A stretch of DNA of 64,000 nucleotides from Paramicrobacterium humi. GTDB lineage: Bacteria; Actinomycetota; Actinomycetes; Actinomycetales; Microbacteriaceae. Positions 1-7,899 of the stretch are shown in pieces (position 1 is the first letter of the stretch; each line of letters begins with the position of its first letter). The stretch is from the NCBI RefSeq assembly GCF_900105715.1, contig NZ_FNRY01000001.1, forward strand, positions 248,001-312,000. Reading direction: 5' to 3'. Below the pieces are notes generated by a model. That model saw only the letters and a list, made by a program, of their open reading frames with translations, had not been told where the DNA came from and ran no database searches. The position numbers and the translations under genes were made by a program.

Positions 1-563
1 ACCTCGACGTACTTGCGCCGCACCCGGTCGAGGTGCTGCTTCACCGTCGACGGCGCGACGCCGAGCTGGCTCGCGACCTGCTTCATGGGCAGCCCGGACG
101 CGTACAGGTGCAGCACGTCGCGCTCGCGACGACCGAGCTGCACGGCGGCGAACTCGCTGTCCGCCTCGATCGCGCTCGCCCACTCGAGGTTGTTGAGCAC
201 GCCGCCGGAGGCGACCTGCTCGATCGCCGAGATCACCTCGTTCGTGGGCGCCGATTTCGGGATGACGCCGGCGGCGCCAGCGGCGAGCGCCTGCCTCACG
301 AGCGAGACGCGGTCGGCGATGCTGTGGATGAGCACCGCGGCGCCCGTGCCCTGCACGCGCGTGACGTTGGCGGTGACGTCGGTGCCGTCGCCGAGCGACA
401 GGTCGAGGACGACGAGGGCGACCGGGTCGGATCCTTCCGCGGCGGCAAGATAGGCGGCGACGCTCGAGACGCTGTGCGCGACCTCGAGACCCGCGTTCGT
501 GCACGCGGCCTCGAGCCCCAGTCGCACGGACTCATGATCATCGATGATCGCCACTCGCACCAT
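1..563 (-). CDS. LuxR/NarL-family response regulator, 3' end outside the window
   Basis: Two-component response regulator: an N-terminal receiver domain phosphorylated by a sensor kinase, then a DNA-binding helix-turn-helix. The receiver has the acidic pair D8-D9, the likely phospho-acceptor D54 (VVLDLSLGDG) and the conserved lysine K103 (IPKSAP). Residues from about 142 onward (LGRRERDVLHLYASG, then VAPSTVKQHLDRVR) form a LuxR-type HTH. About 187 codons are visible and the frame is open at base 1, so the C-terminus is missing. The ATG at 561-563 is preceded by a TAGCAT box seven bases upstream, which suggests a leaderless transcript. The partner kinase is not visible and probably lies to the left. 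The family is certain; the stimulus is unknown. Confidence 0.9.
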   Translation of the reverse strand, partial: MVRVAIIDDHESVRLGLEAACTNAGLEVAHSVSSVAAYLAAAEGSDPVALVVLDLSLGDGTDVTANVTRVQGTGAAVLIHSIADRVSLVRQALAAGAAGVIPKSAPTNEVISAIEQVASGGVLNNLEWASAIEADSEFAAVQLGRRERDVLHLYASGLPMKQVASQLGVAPSTVKQHLDRVRRKYVE

Positions 564-570
564 GGTTCAC

Positions 571-576
571 ATGCTA
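571..576 (-). promoter_or_regulatory. -10 box of the response-regulator gene
   Basis: On the minus strand TAGCAT ends seven bases before the ATG at 563. With the usual 6-8 base distance from -10 box to transcription start, the mRNA would begin at or next to the start codon. No clear -35 hexamer is seen. Confidence 0.45.
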
Positions 577-614
577 TCGGCAAACCGGCGCGCGCCAGGC
601 GGCGCCGCGAGCCG

Positions 615-1856
615 TCAGCCGCGCGCGACGGGGACGAAGCTCGCGACGGCCTCGAGATGGTGCGTGTTGGGGAACAGGTCGAAGGCGCGCAGTCCCGTGA
701 GGGCGTAGCCGGCCTCGGCGAGCGACCCGGTGTCGCGGCTGAGCGCGACGGGGTCGCACGCGACGTACACGATCTGCGCCGGAGCGAGCTCGGCGAGCTG
801 CGCGACGACCTGTGTGCCCGCGCCGGAGCGCGGCGGGTCGAGCACGACTGTCGCGTCCCGCAGGGCTCGACGCTCGGCGGCGTCCACGGTCTTCACCAGG
901 CGCTGCAGGTAGCGGTCTACGCGAGCCGTCTCGGCCGAGGCGTTCGCCCACTCGGCGAGGTTCTCACGCGCGTGACCCGTCGCCGCGCGATCCGCCTCGA
1001 CGCTCGTGATGCGCGCGCTCGCGCCGACCGCGTCGCCGAACGCGGCCGCGAGCAGGCCGACGCCGCCGTACAGGTCGAGGTTCGGCGCCTCCGCTGCGAC
1101 GCGCGCGAGGTCGATGGCGTCCTTCACCGCGCGCGAGAGGGTCGCGGCGGCGTCCTTGTGCACTTGCCAGAAGCCCGTCGCCTCGAGCGTGAAGTCGCGG
1201 TCGCCGACGCGCTCGACGATCGGCGACCGCGACTCGCCTGCGGCAAGCGCGAAGGCGTCTCCCGTGCTCGGGGCGACCACGTCAACGGATGCCGCTGACA
1301 CTCGCGCGCAGAGCGGCGCCGCCTTCACGAGGCGCGGCAGCGCGAGCGGCAGCTCGGCGACGGGAATGACTCGGTGCGAGCGTGCCGCGTACGGTCCGAC
1401 GGCGCCTGCGTCGTCGACGTGCAGCCGCACCCGCGTGCGCCACCCCGTGCCCCGCGCGTCGTCGTCGCCGGGCATCGCCTCGACAGTGAAGGCGGGCGGC
1501 TCGATGCGGCCGAACCGGCCGAGCGCGGCGGCGAGCACCTGGCGTTTGAGCTCGCGCTGGTGCGCGAGCTCAATGTGCCCGAACTCGGCGCCTCCCGCGC
1601 GCTCATCGGGGTCGCGGTCGATCGACGCGGCCTCCCACACGTGCTCGCGCCGCTGCGGGGAGGCCTCGAGCACCTCGAGGGTCTCGGCGCGCCAGAACGA
1701 CTTCTTCGCCTCCGTGACGCGCGCCCGCACCTTCTCCCCCGGGATCGCGTCGGCGACGAACACGACGCGGCCCTCGTGGCGGGCGACGAAGACGCCGCCG
1801 TGGGCTACGTTTGTGACGTCGAGCTCAAGGACCTGCTCCGAGTCGTGCGCTGCCAT
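615..1856 (-). CDS. TrmA/RlmCD-type class I SAM-dependent RNA uracil-5 methyltransferase
   Basis: Predicted methyltransferase acting on uridine C5 in tRNA or rRNA, 413 residues. A TRAM RNA-binding domain occupies about residues 5-60. The SAM-binding motif is LDLYGGVGLLA near 260. The catalytic region is LDPPRSGAG near 339, followed by VYVACDP with the nucleophile C367 and HHLEAVASF with the probable base E402. The region between the TRAM domain and the catalytic fold (about 66-100), where many homologues carry cysteines for a 4Fe-4S cluster, has no cysteine, so the cluster is probably absent. The gene is divergent from maf. The ATG at 1854-1856 has GGAG immediately upstream. Which uridine is methylated cannot be told from sequence. 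Confidence 0.88.
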   Translation of the reverse strand: MAAHDSEQVLELDVTNVAHGGVFVARHEGRVVFVADAIPGEKVRARVTEAKKSFWRAETLEVLEASPQRREHVWEAASIDRDPDERAGGAEFGHIELAHQRELKRQVLAAALGRFGRIEPPAFTVEAMPGDDDARGTGWRTRVRLHVDDAGAVGPYAARSHRVIPVAELPLALPRLVKAAPLCARVSAASVDVVAPSTGDAFALAAGESRSPIVERVGDRDFTLEATGFWQVHKDAAATLSRAVKDAIDLARVAAEAPNLDLYGGVGLLAAAFGDAVGASARITSVEADRAATGHARENLAEWANASAETARVDRYLQRLVKTVDAAERRALRDATVVLDPPRSGAGTQVVAQLAELAPAQIVYVACDPVALSRDTGSLAEAGYALTGLRAFDLFPNTHHLEAVASFVPVARG

Positions 1857-1892
1857 GCTCCGAGCATGTCACACCGCACCCGAGAGGACGCC

Positions 1893-2567
1893 ATGCCCGC
1901 CTTCCACCTCGCCTCGACCTCGCCCGCGCGGCGGATGCTGCTCGCCCAGGCCGGCCTCACCGCCCAGGCGTTCTCGCCCGAGGTCGATGAGGACGCCGCC
2001 GTCGCGGCAGCCGAGCGCGACGCCGGAGCCCCGCTCAGTCCCGAGCAGACCGTTGCGCTTCTCGCCCAGGCCAAGGCCGAGGCGGGCGCCGCGATGCTGC
2101 GCGCGCGAGGCGTGCGCTCGGGCCTCGTCTTCGGCGGCGACTCCGTCTTCGTGCTCGACGGCGTCATCTACGGCAAGCCGCACACCGCGGAGGAGGCCCG
2201 CCGCCGCTGGCTGCTGCAGCGCGGCCGCACCGGCACGCTCCACTCGGGCCACCATGTGATCGATCTGGCGACGGATGCCGCCGCGCACGCCGTCGCGGCA
2301 TCCGATGTCTCGTTCACCGCCGACATGACCGACGCCGAGATCGACGCGTACATCGCGAGCGGCGAGCCCCTGAAGGTCGCGGGAGCGTTCACGATCGACA
2401 GCCTCGGCTCGGCGTTCATCGACCGGGTGACGGGCGACCCCTCGACGGTGGTCGGCCTGTCGATCCCCACGCTGCGCCGCCTCGTGCGGGAACTCGGCCA
2501 CGAGTGGACCGAGCTGTGGGGGCCGTCGAGCGACGCCGACGCGCCGGCGCCCACTCCCGCCGATTGA
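1893..2567 (+). CDS. maf: Maf-family nucleoside triphosphate pyrophosphatase
   Basis: House-cleaning enzyme of the Maf family that hydrolyses dTTP/UTP or modified nucleotides to monophosphates, 224 residues. It starts with the family signature [11 protein letters not shown] (residues 4-14) and has the catalytic-site segment [16 protein letters not shown] and the late motif [15 protein letters not shown]. An ATG at 1866 is in frame, but the ATG at 1893 is preferred because AGAGGA lies just upstream and the family motif begins at residue 4. Only 36 bp separate it from the divergent methyltransferase gene. It lies upstream of accBC, as maf lies near accA3 in mycobacteria. Confidence 0.9.
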   Translation: MPAFHLASTSPARRMLLAQAGLTAQAFSPEVDEDAAVAAAERDAGAPLSPEQTVALLAQAKAEAGAAMLRARGVRSGLVFGGDSVFVLDGVIYGKPHTAEEARRRWLLQRGRTGTLHSGHHVIDLATDAAAHAVAASDVSFTADMTDAEIDAYIASGEPLKVAGAFTIDSLGSAFIDRVTGDPSTVVGLSIPTLRRLVRELGHEWTELWGPSSDADAPAPTPAD

Positions 2568-2656
2568 GCCGCAACGCGCGATCCGTTGTGGACTGACGCC
2601 AGCCCCGCTCCCGCATTTTTGTGGAGGTCACCCAATTTCGGCGCTGGCTCTCGGTT

Positions 2657-2671
2657 TAGGCTTGGGAACTG
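2657..2671 (+). promoter_or_regulatory. -10 box of accBC, probable leaderless start
   Basis: TAGGCT at 2657-2662 lies eight bases before the GTG at 2671. There is no good Shine-Dalgarno sequence before that GTG. This supports GTG 2671 over the in-frame TTG at 2662, which overlaps the -10 box. Confidence 0.5.
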
Positions 2672-4440
2672 TGCCACGTATATCGAAGGTCCTGATTGCC
2701 AACCGCGGCGAGATCGCCGTTCGTATCATTCGCGCCGCGCGCGACTCCGGCAGAGGCTCGGTCGCCGTCTACGCGGACCAGGACCGCGACGCGCTGCACG
2801 TCAAGCTCGCTGACGAGGCGTACGCCCTCGACGGCACCACGAGCGCCGACACGTACCTCGTGATCGACAAGATCCTCTCGGTCGCCCGCCGCTCCGGCGC
2901 CGACGCCGTGCACCCGGGCTACGGGTTCCTCGCCGAGAACGCCGACTTCGCGCGCGCCGTCATCGACGCGGGACTCACGTGGATCGGACCGAGCCCCAAG
3001 GCCATCGAGAAGCTCGGCGACAAGGTCTCCGCACGGCACATCGCCGAGAAGGTCGGCGCGCCGCTCGCGCCCGGAACCCTCAATCCCGTCTCGGGCGCCG
3101 ACGAGGTTCTCGCGTTCGTCGACGAGCACGGCCTGCCCGTCGCGATCAAGGCGGCGTTCGGCGGCGGCGGTCGCGGCCTCAAGGTCGCCCGCACACGCGA
3201 CGAGGTCGCCGAGCAGTTCGACTCCGCGACGCGCGAGGCCGTCGCCGCGTTCGGTCGCGGCGAGTGCTTCGTCGAGAAGTACCTCGACGAGCCGCGCCAC
3301 GTCGAGACCCAGTGCCTCGCGGATGCCGGGGGGAACGTCGTCATCGTCTCGACGCGCGACTGCTCGCTGCAGCGTCGTCACCAGAAGCTCGTCGAGGAGG
3401 CGCCCGCCCCGTTCATCACCGACGAGCAGAAGCAGAAGCTGTATGACTCCTCGAAAGCCATCCTCAAGGAGGTCGGCTACGTCGGCGCAGGCACGTGCGA
3501 GTTCCTCATCGGCAAAGACGGCACCGTCTCGTTCCTCGAGGTCAACACGCGGCTGCAGGTCGAGCACCCCGTGTCCGAAGAGGTCACGGGCATCGACCTC
3601 GTGCGCGAGCAGTTCCGCATCGCCGAGGGCGGCGCTCTGGACTACGACGACCCCGAACCGCAGGGCCACTCGTTCGAGTTCCGCATCAACGGCGAGGACC
3701 CGGGCCGCAACTTCCTGCCGCAGCCCGGTCCGATCCACGAGTTCCGCACCTTCGGCGGCCCCGGGATCCGCCTGGATTCGGGCGTCACGACCGGTGACGT
3801 GATCTCGGGAGCGTTCGACTCGCTGCTCGGCAAGCTCATCGTCTCGGGCAAGGATCGCGAAGAGGCGCTCGAGCGTGCCCGCCGCGCTCTCGACGAGTTC
3901 GAGGTCACGGGCATGCCGACCGTGCTTCCCTTCCACCGCAAGATCGTGCGCGACCCCGCATTCACGGCCGAGGACGGGAACTTCGGCGTGTACACGCGCT
4001 GGATCGAGACGGAGTTCGACAACGACATCGAGCCGTGGGACGGCGAACTCAGCGACGCCGCGCCCGCCGACGAGCGCCACAACGTCGTCGTCGAGGTCTC
4101 AGGCAAGCGCATCGAGGTGAGCCTTCCCTCGCGCATCCTGCCGACGACGGGCGGCACCTCCCGCGTCGCCCCGACGGCACCGCGCCGTGGCGGACATGCG
4201 AAGGCGGTCGCGTCGTCGAGCGGGAACGACATCAACTCGCCCATGCAGGCGACCGTCGTGAAGGTCGTCGTCGAGACGGGACAGAAGGTCGTCAAGGGCG
4301 ACCTGCTGCTCGTGCTCGAGGCGATGAAGATGGAGCAGCCGATCGCCGCGCCGCGCGACGGCGTCGTCTCGGAGATCGACGCGCCCGTCGGACAGACGGT
4401 CTCGAGCGGTCACCGCCTGCTCTCCCTCGTCGAGGCGTAG
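2671..4440 (+). CDS. accBC: Acetyl/propionyl-CoA carboxylase alpha subunit (biotin carboxylase-BCCP fusion)
   Basis: Biotin carboxylase fused to biotin carboxyl carrier protein, 589 residues from the chosen GTG. It carboxylates its own biotin with ATP and bicarbonate and passes CO2 to a separate carboxyltransferase (AccD type) for malonyl- or methylmalonyl-CoA synthesis. The biotin carboxylase part covers about residues 1-450: [14 protein letters not shown] at the start, [10 protein letters not shown], the ATP-grasp glycine loop [12 protein letters not shown] and [12 protein letters not shown]. The C-terminal BCCP has the biotinylation site [10 protein letters not shown] with target lysine K553. 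Between them is an Ala/Pro/Ser-rich linker. No carboxyltransferase gene is in the window. A long palindrome follows the stop codon. Confidence 0.95.
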   Translation: MPRISKVLIANRGEIAVRIIRAARDSGRGSVAVYADQDRDALHVKLADEAYALDGTTSADTYLVIDKILSVARRSGADAVHPGYGFLAENADFARAVIDAGLTWIGPSPKAIEKLGDKVSARHIAEKVGAPLAPGTLNPVSGADEVLAFVDEHGLPVAIKAAFGGGGRGLKVARTRDEVAEQFDSATREAVAAFGRGECFVEKYLDEPRHVETQCLADAGGNVVIVSTRDCSLQRRHQKLVEEAPAPFITDEQKQKLYDSSKAILKEVGYVGAGTCEFLIGKDGTVSFLEVNTRLQVEHPVSEEVTGIDLVREQFRIAEGGALDYDDPEPQGHSFEFRINGEDPGRNFLPQPGPIHEFRTFGGPGIRLDSGVTTGDVISGAFDSLLGKLIVSGKDREEALERARRALDEFEVTGMPTVLPFHRKIVRDPAFTAEDGNFGVYTRWIETEFDNDIEPWDGELSDAAPADERHNVVVEVSGKRIEVSLPSRILPTTGGTSRVAPTAPRRGGHAKAVASSSGNDINSPMQATVVKVVVETGQKVVKGDLLLVLEAMKMEQPIAAPRDGVVSEIDAPVGQTVSSGHRLLSLVEA

Positions 4441-4460
4441 GCGCTTCCCGCCCATCGCGG

Positions 4461-4528
4461 GAACGGAAGCAGAATCATTTTCGGGAGCCACGACATCGTG
4501 GCTCCCGAAAATCGTTCTGCCTCCGTTC
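4461..4528. terminator. 33-bp-arm intergenic palindrome after accBC
   Basis: The arms 4461-4493 and 4496-4528 are complementary at 30 of 33 positions around a two-base centre. The inner part reads TTTTCGGGAGCCACGA and its complement. It can fold as a terminator on either strand. Its core closely matches the palindrome at 9600-9649, so it may also be a member of a dispersed repeat family. Confidence 0.7.
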
Positions 4529-4637
4529 TTCCATCGACGCGGCTGTTTGTCGTCCACAGGGCTCTCGCGAGGCCGACAATCCACAAAATATCGCCGGGCG
4601 GAGCAGAAGCGGTCGCCCGACGACGAAGATCGGCGTC

Positions 4638-5595
4638 ATGGATCGCGCTGAAGCTCAGGAATTGCTTGTCCGCCGTGCTCACTATGTCGCAAGCGGACGT
4701 TCTCACCACGACCTTGCCCAGGGACTGAAGCGAGGGTCTCTCGCACGAGTCGCGCCCGGCGTGTACGCGCCCACCGGAATGTGGGCCTCGCTGTACGGAG
4801 AGACGCAGCACGCGCTCCGTGTCTTCGCACAAGCGGAGCGGCTCGGTGACGTCGTCTTCTCGCACCACTCTGCTGCGGCCATCCACGGCTTCAAGATGCT
4901 GGGCCCGTGGCCTGAGAAAGTGTGGGTGACGGTTCCGCGGGCACCCGGGAACGGCGGCCGTTCCAGCGGCGCGGTGATCCGACGTATGTCCGACCTCGCC
5001 GAGGACGATGTCGTGGAGATCGACGGAGTGCGCGTGACGAGTCCCGCGCGAACCGCTGCCGACCTTGGCCTGCCTGCTGCCGTTCACAGAGGGCGTGGCT
5101 CTCGTCGACGCCGTCAGGAGTCGCCGTCGTCCGATCCTCACACTTGACCAGTTGTCGGCCGCCCTCGATGCCCTCGGAAACCGGCACGGCGCCGAAAAGG
5201 CTTCGCGGGTGTTCGCTTTCTCGACGGACCTGTCGGATAGCGTGCAGGAGTCGCGCAGCCGCGTGCTCATCTACGAGTTCGGCTTCCCGTGCCCTGTGCT
5301 TCAGTATGAGCTCGTATGTGACGGTCGACGGTATCTCGCCGACTTCTGGTGGCCCGTCCAGCGCCACTGGGGTGAGTTCGATGGGCTCGGGAAGTATCTC
5401 TCCGCCGAATTCCAGGCAGGCCGCACCCCCGATCAGATCGTCGTCGCCGAGAAGCGGCGAGAAGACGCCATCCGAAGGAACGTCGCGGCCTTCTCCCGCT
5501 GGGATGTGCGGGACCTCAACGACCCTGCTCGGTTGTATCGGATCCTCACCGAAGCGGGACTCCCCTGCGAGGGACGTCGGATGCTGCCGAGCTGA
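4638..5595 (+). pseudogene. AbiEi-antitoxin-domain-like protein with C-terminal nuclease-like (DUF559-type) region, frameshifted
   Basis: The first frame (ATG 4638) encodes an AbiEi-like winged-helix region: LLVRRAHYVASGRSHHDL, then APGVYAP, VFSHHSAAAIHGF and TSPARTAADL. At about 5064-5066 (GACCTTGGCC) the product shifts frame. The next frame continues with LACLLPFTEGVALVDAVR and later YLADFWWPVQ, GEFDGLGKY and EKRREDAIRR, which is the usual C-terminal half of this actinobacterial family. Removing one T of CTT restores a single frame of about 318 residues. The gene is therefore a recent pseudogene or carries an assembly error. Its TGA (5593-5595) directly abuts the stop of the opposing lpdA gene. 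Such proteins are common solitary genes in Microbacteriaceae, and no AbiEii-like toxin is adjacent. Confidence 0.8.
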
Positions 5596-7029
5596 CTACA
5601 GCACGATGTGCATCGCCCGAGCGGCATCCGATATCGAGCCGGTGAGCGACGGGTACACCGTGTACGCGCTCGCCACCTGGTCGACCGTGAGCCGGTGCTC
5701 GACGGCGAGCGCGAGGGGGAAGATCAGCTCCGACGCGCGCGGAGCGACGATGACGCCGCCGATGACGGTGCCCGACCCCGTGCGGGCGAAGAGCTTCACG
5801 AAGCCGTCGCGCACGCCGATCATCTTCGCGCGCGGATTCGCCGAGAGCGGCAGCTTGTAGATGTTGCCTTGCGCGATTCCCTCTTCGATCTGCTTCTGGT
5901 TCCAGCCGACCGTGGCGATCTCGGGCTGCGTGAAGATGTTCGAGGTGATGTTGCGCACCTCGATCGGGGTCACGGCGTCGCCCATCGCGTGGAACACCGC
6001 CGTGCGGCCCGACATCGACGCGACCGAGGCGAGCGGGATCTCGGTGGTGCAGTCGCCGACGGCGTAGATGTTCGGGATGGAGGTGCGGGAGACGCGGTTG
6101 ACGCGGATGTGACCCGAGTCGTCCATCTGCACGCCGGCCTCCTCGAGGCCGACGCCGGCCGTGTTCGGCACGGCGCCGACGGCCATGAGGCAGTGGCTTC
6201 CGGTGACGGTGCGCCCGTCGGTGAGCGTCGCGACGACGCCGTCGGCGGTGCGCTCGACCTTCTCGGCGCGTGACTTGTTGAGAACGGTCATGCCGTCGCG
6301 CTTGAAGACGCGCTCGATCACGGCAGCGGCATCCGAGTCCTCACCGGGGAGAACCTGATCGCGACTGGAGATGAGCGTCACCTTCGCGCCGAGCACGCAA
6401 TACGCCGACGCGAACTCGGCGCCCGTGACGCCCGAGCCGACGACGATGAGGTGCTCGGGCAGGCGGTCGAGGGAGTACAGCTGCTTCCAGGTGAGGATGC
6501 GCTCCCCGTCGGGCTTCGCGGTGGGCAGCTCGCGAGGGCTTCCGCCGACGGCGACGATGATCGTGTCGACCTCGATGCGGTCGAAGTCGGTTCCGCCGCG
6601 GCCCGTGGAGACGATGACCGCGTCGTTTCCGTCGAGCCGGCCCTCACCGTGCACGATGCGCACTCCCGCGTGAACGAGGTTCGCGCGCATGTCCTCCGAC
6701 TGCTGACGCGCGAGCGAGGTGAGGCGCTTGTTCACCGCCGCGAGGTTCACGGTCACTTCCGGCCGGACCGGCTTCCCCGTCTCCCCCGAGCGGGCGAAGA
6801 ACTGCACGCCAAGGTCGGCGGCGCCGCCGATCGCCTTCGCGGCCTCGGCCGTGGCGATGAGTCCCTTCGACGGGACGACGTCGGTGATGACCGCAGAGCC
6901 CCCGACGCCCACTCGCTCGACGAGTGTGACGTCGGCTCCGAGCTGGGCCGCCGCGAGCGCCGCCTCGTATCCGCCAGGGCCTCCGCCGACAACGGCAACG
7001 CGTTGCTTGCGCTCGAACTCATACGCCAT
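5596..7029 (-). CDS. lpdA: LpdA-type NAD(P)H-quinone dehydrogenase, flavoprotein disulfide reductase fold without the redox cysteines
   Basis: FAD- and NAD(P)-dependent oxidoreductase of the pyridine nucleotide-disulfide family, 477 residues. The FAD-binding motif is VAVVGGGPGGYEAA near residue 11. The NAD-binding motif is VVGSGVTGAEFAS in the middle, and IYAVGDCT contacts FAD. The loop that carries the CxxxxC disulfide in lipoamide dehydrogenase reads GGSAVITDVVPSK here and has no cysteine. The C-terminal His-Glu pair is replaced by YPSLTGSISDAARAM. The same combination marks Mycobacterium LpdA (Rv3303c), a quinone reductase rather than a lipoamide dehydrogenase. ATG 7029 follows a TAGACT box by seven bases. 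It is divergent from punA. Confidence 0.9.
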   Translation of the reverse strand: MAYEFERKQRVAVVGGGPGGYEAALAAAQLGADVTLVERVGVGGSAVITDVVPSKGLIATAEAAKAIGGAADLGVQFFARSGETGKPVRPEVTVNLAAVNKRLTSLARQQSEDMRANLVHAGVRIVHGEGRLDGNDAVIVSTGRGGTDFDRIEVDTIIVAVGGSPRELPTAKPDGERILTWKQLYSLDRLPEHLIVVGSGVTGAEFASAYCVLGAKVTLISSRDQVLPGEDSDAAAVIERVFKRDGMTVLNKSRAEKVERTADGVVATLTDGRTVTGSHCLMAVGAVPNTAGVGLEEAGVQMDDSGHIRVNRVSRTSIPNIYAVGDCTTEIPLASVASMSGRTAVFHAMGDAVTPIEVRNITSNIFTQPEIATVGWNQKQIEEGIAQGNIYKLPLSANPRAKMIGVRDGFVKLFARTGSGTVIGGVIVAPRASELIFPLALAVEHRLTVDQVASAYTVYPSLTGSISDAARAMHIVL

Positions 7030-7036
7030 ATCCCCG

Positions 7037-7059
7037 AGTCTATCGGCACCGCTTAGACT
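7037..7059. promoter_or_regulatory. Back-to-back leaderless promoters of lpdA and punA
   Basis: The minus-strand TAGACT (plus-strand 7037-7042) lies seven bases before the lpdA ATG. The plus-strand TAGACT (7054-7059) lies six bases before the punA ATG. Only 11 bp separate the two boxes. Each gene's -35 region must therefore fall on the other gene's -10 box or start codon, so the two promoters cannot easily be occupied together. Confidence 0.6.
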
Positions 7060-7065
7060 GATTGA

Positions 7066-7899
7066 ATGCCAGAGATGCACACGAATCCCTTGGATGCCGC
7101 GGGAGCTGACCCCTTCGAGGTCGCCGCCGCAGCGGCCGCGGACATCGCCGACAAAAGCGGCGTCGCCCACCACGACATCGCTCTCACGCTCGGCTCCGGC
7201 TGGGGCAAGGCGGCCGAACTCATCGGAGAGACGACGGCCACGATCCCCGCGACCGAGATCACCGGATTCTCGAAGCCCGCGCTCGAGGGCCACGTCGGCA
7301 CGATTCGCTCGATCCTGCTGCCGAACGGCAAGCGCGCCCTCGTGATCGGCGCGCGCACCCACTACTACGAGGGACACGGCGTGCGACGCGTCGTGCACTC
7401 GGTGCGCACGGCCGCCGCGACCGGCGCGAAGACGATGATCCTCACGAACGGCGCCGGGGGCATCAAGGAGACGTGGACTCCCGGCACACCCGTGCTGATC
7501 AGCGACCACATCAATCTCACCGGCGACTCGCCGCTCGAGGGCGCGACGTTCGTGGATCTCACCGACCTGTACGCGCAGCGCCTGCGCGACATCGCCCACC
7601 GCGTCGACCCGTCGCTCGATGAGGGCGTGTACTGCCAGTTCCGCGGTCCGCACTACGAGACGCCCGCCGAAGTGCAGATGGCGAAGACCATCGGCGGTCA
7701 CATCGTCGGCATGTCGACCGCGCTCGAGGCGATCGCCGCTCGCCAGGCGGGCATGGAGGTGCTGGGCATGTCGCTCATCACGAACCTCGCGGCCGGCATC
7801 CAGGCCACCCCGCTCAGCCACGAAGAGGTGATCGAGGCCGGCAGAGCCGCCGAAGCCACGATCAGCCGTCTTCTCGCCTCGATCATCGCGGAGCTCTGA
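7066..7899 (+). CDS. punA: Purine-nucleoside phosphorylase
   Basis: Trimeric-type purine-nucleoside phosphorylase, 277 residues, splitting (deoxy)guanosine or inosine with phosphate into base and (deoxy)ribose-1-phosphate. Visible family motifs are the phosphate-binding LTLGSGWG, ARTHYYEGH, LTNGAGGI, FRGPHYETPAEV and MSTALEAIAARQ. The stop codon overlaps the next gene's ATG by one base (TGATG), so the two are translationally coupled. The start is set by a TAGACT box six bases upstream with no Shine-Dalgarno sequence. In mycobacteria the homologue deoD is likewise followed by pmmB. Confidence 0.95.
   Translation: MPEMHTNPLDAAGADPFEVAAAAAADIADKSGVAHHDIALTLGSGWGKAAELIGETTATIPATEITGFSKPALEGHVGTIRSILLPNGKRALVIGARTHYYEGHGVRRVVHSVRTAAATGAKTMILTNGAGGIKETWTPGTPVLISDHINLTGDSPLEGATFVDLTDLYAQRLRDIAHRVDPSLDEGVYCQFRGPHYETPAEVQMAKTIGGHIVGMSTALEAIAARQAGMEVLGMSLITNLAAGIQATPLSHEEVIEAGRAAEATISRLLASIIAEL

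Noticed and set aside
5040-5080. Programmed ribosomal frameshift in the AbiEi-like gene
   Set aside because: There is no slippery heptamer, stimulatory hairpin or Shine-Dalgarno-like element at the junction. A single-base insertion explains it more simply.
4638-5595. AbiE-type toxin-antitoxin or defence system
   Set aside because: No AbiEii-like nucleotidyltransferase gene is adjacent, and this fused AbiEi/DUF559-like type is a common solitary gene.
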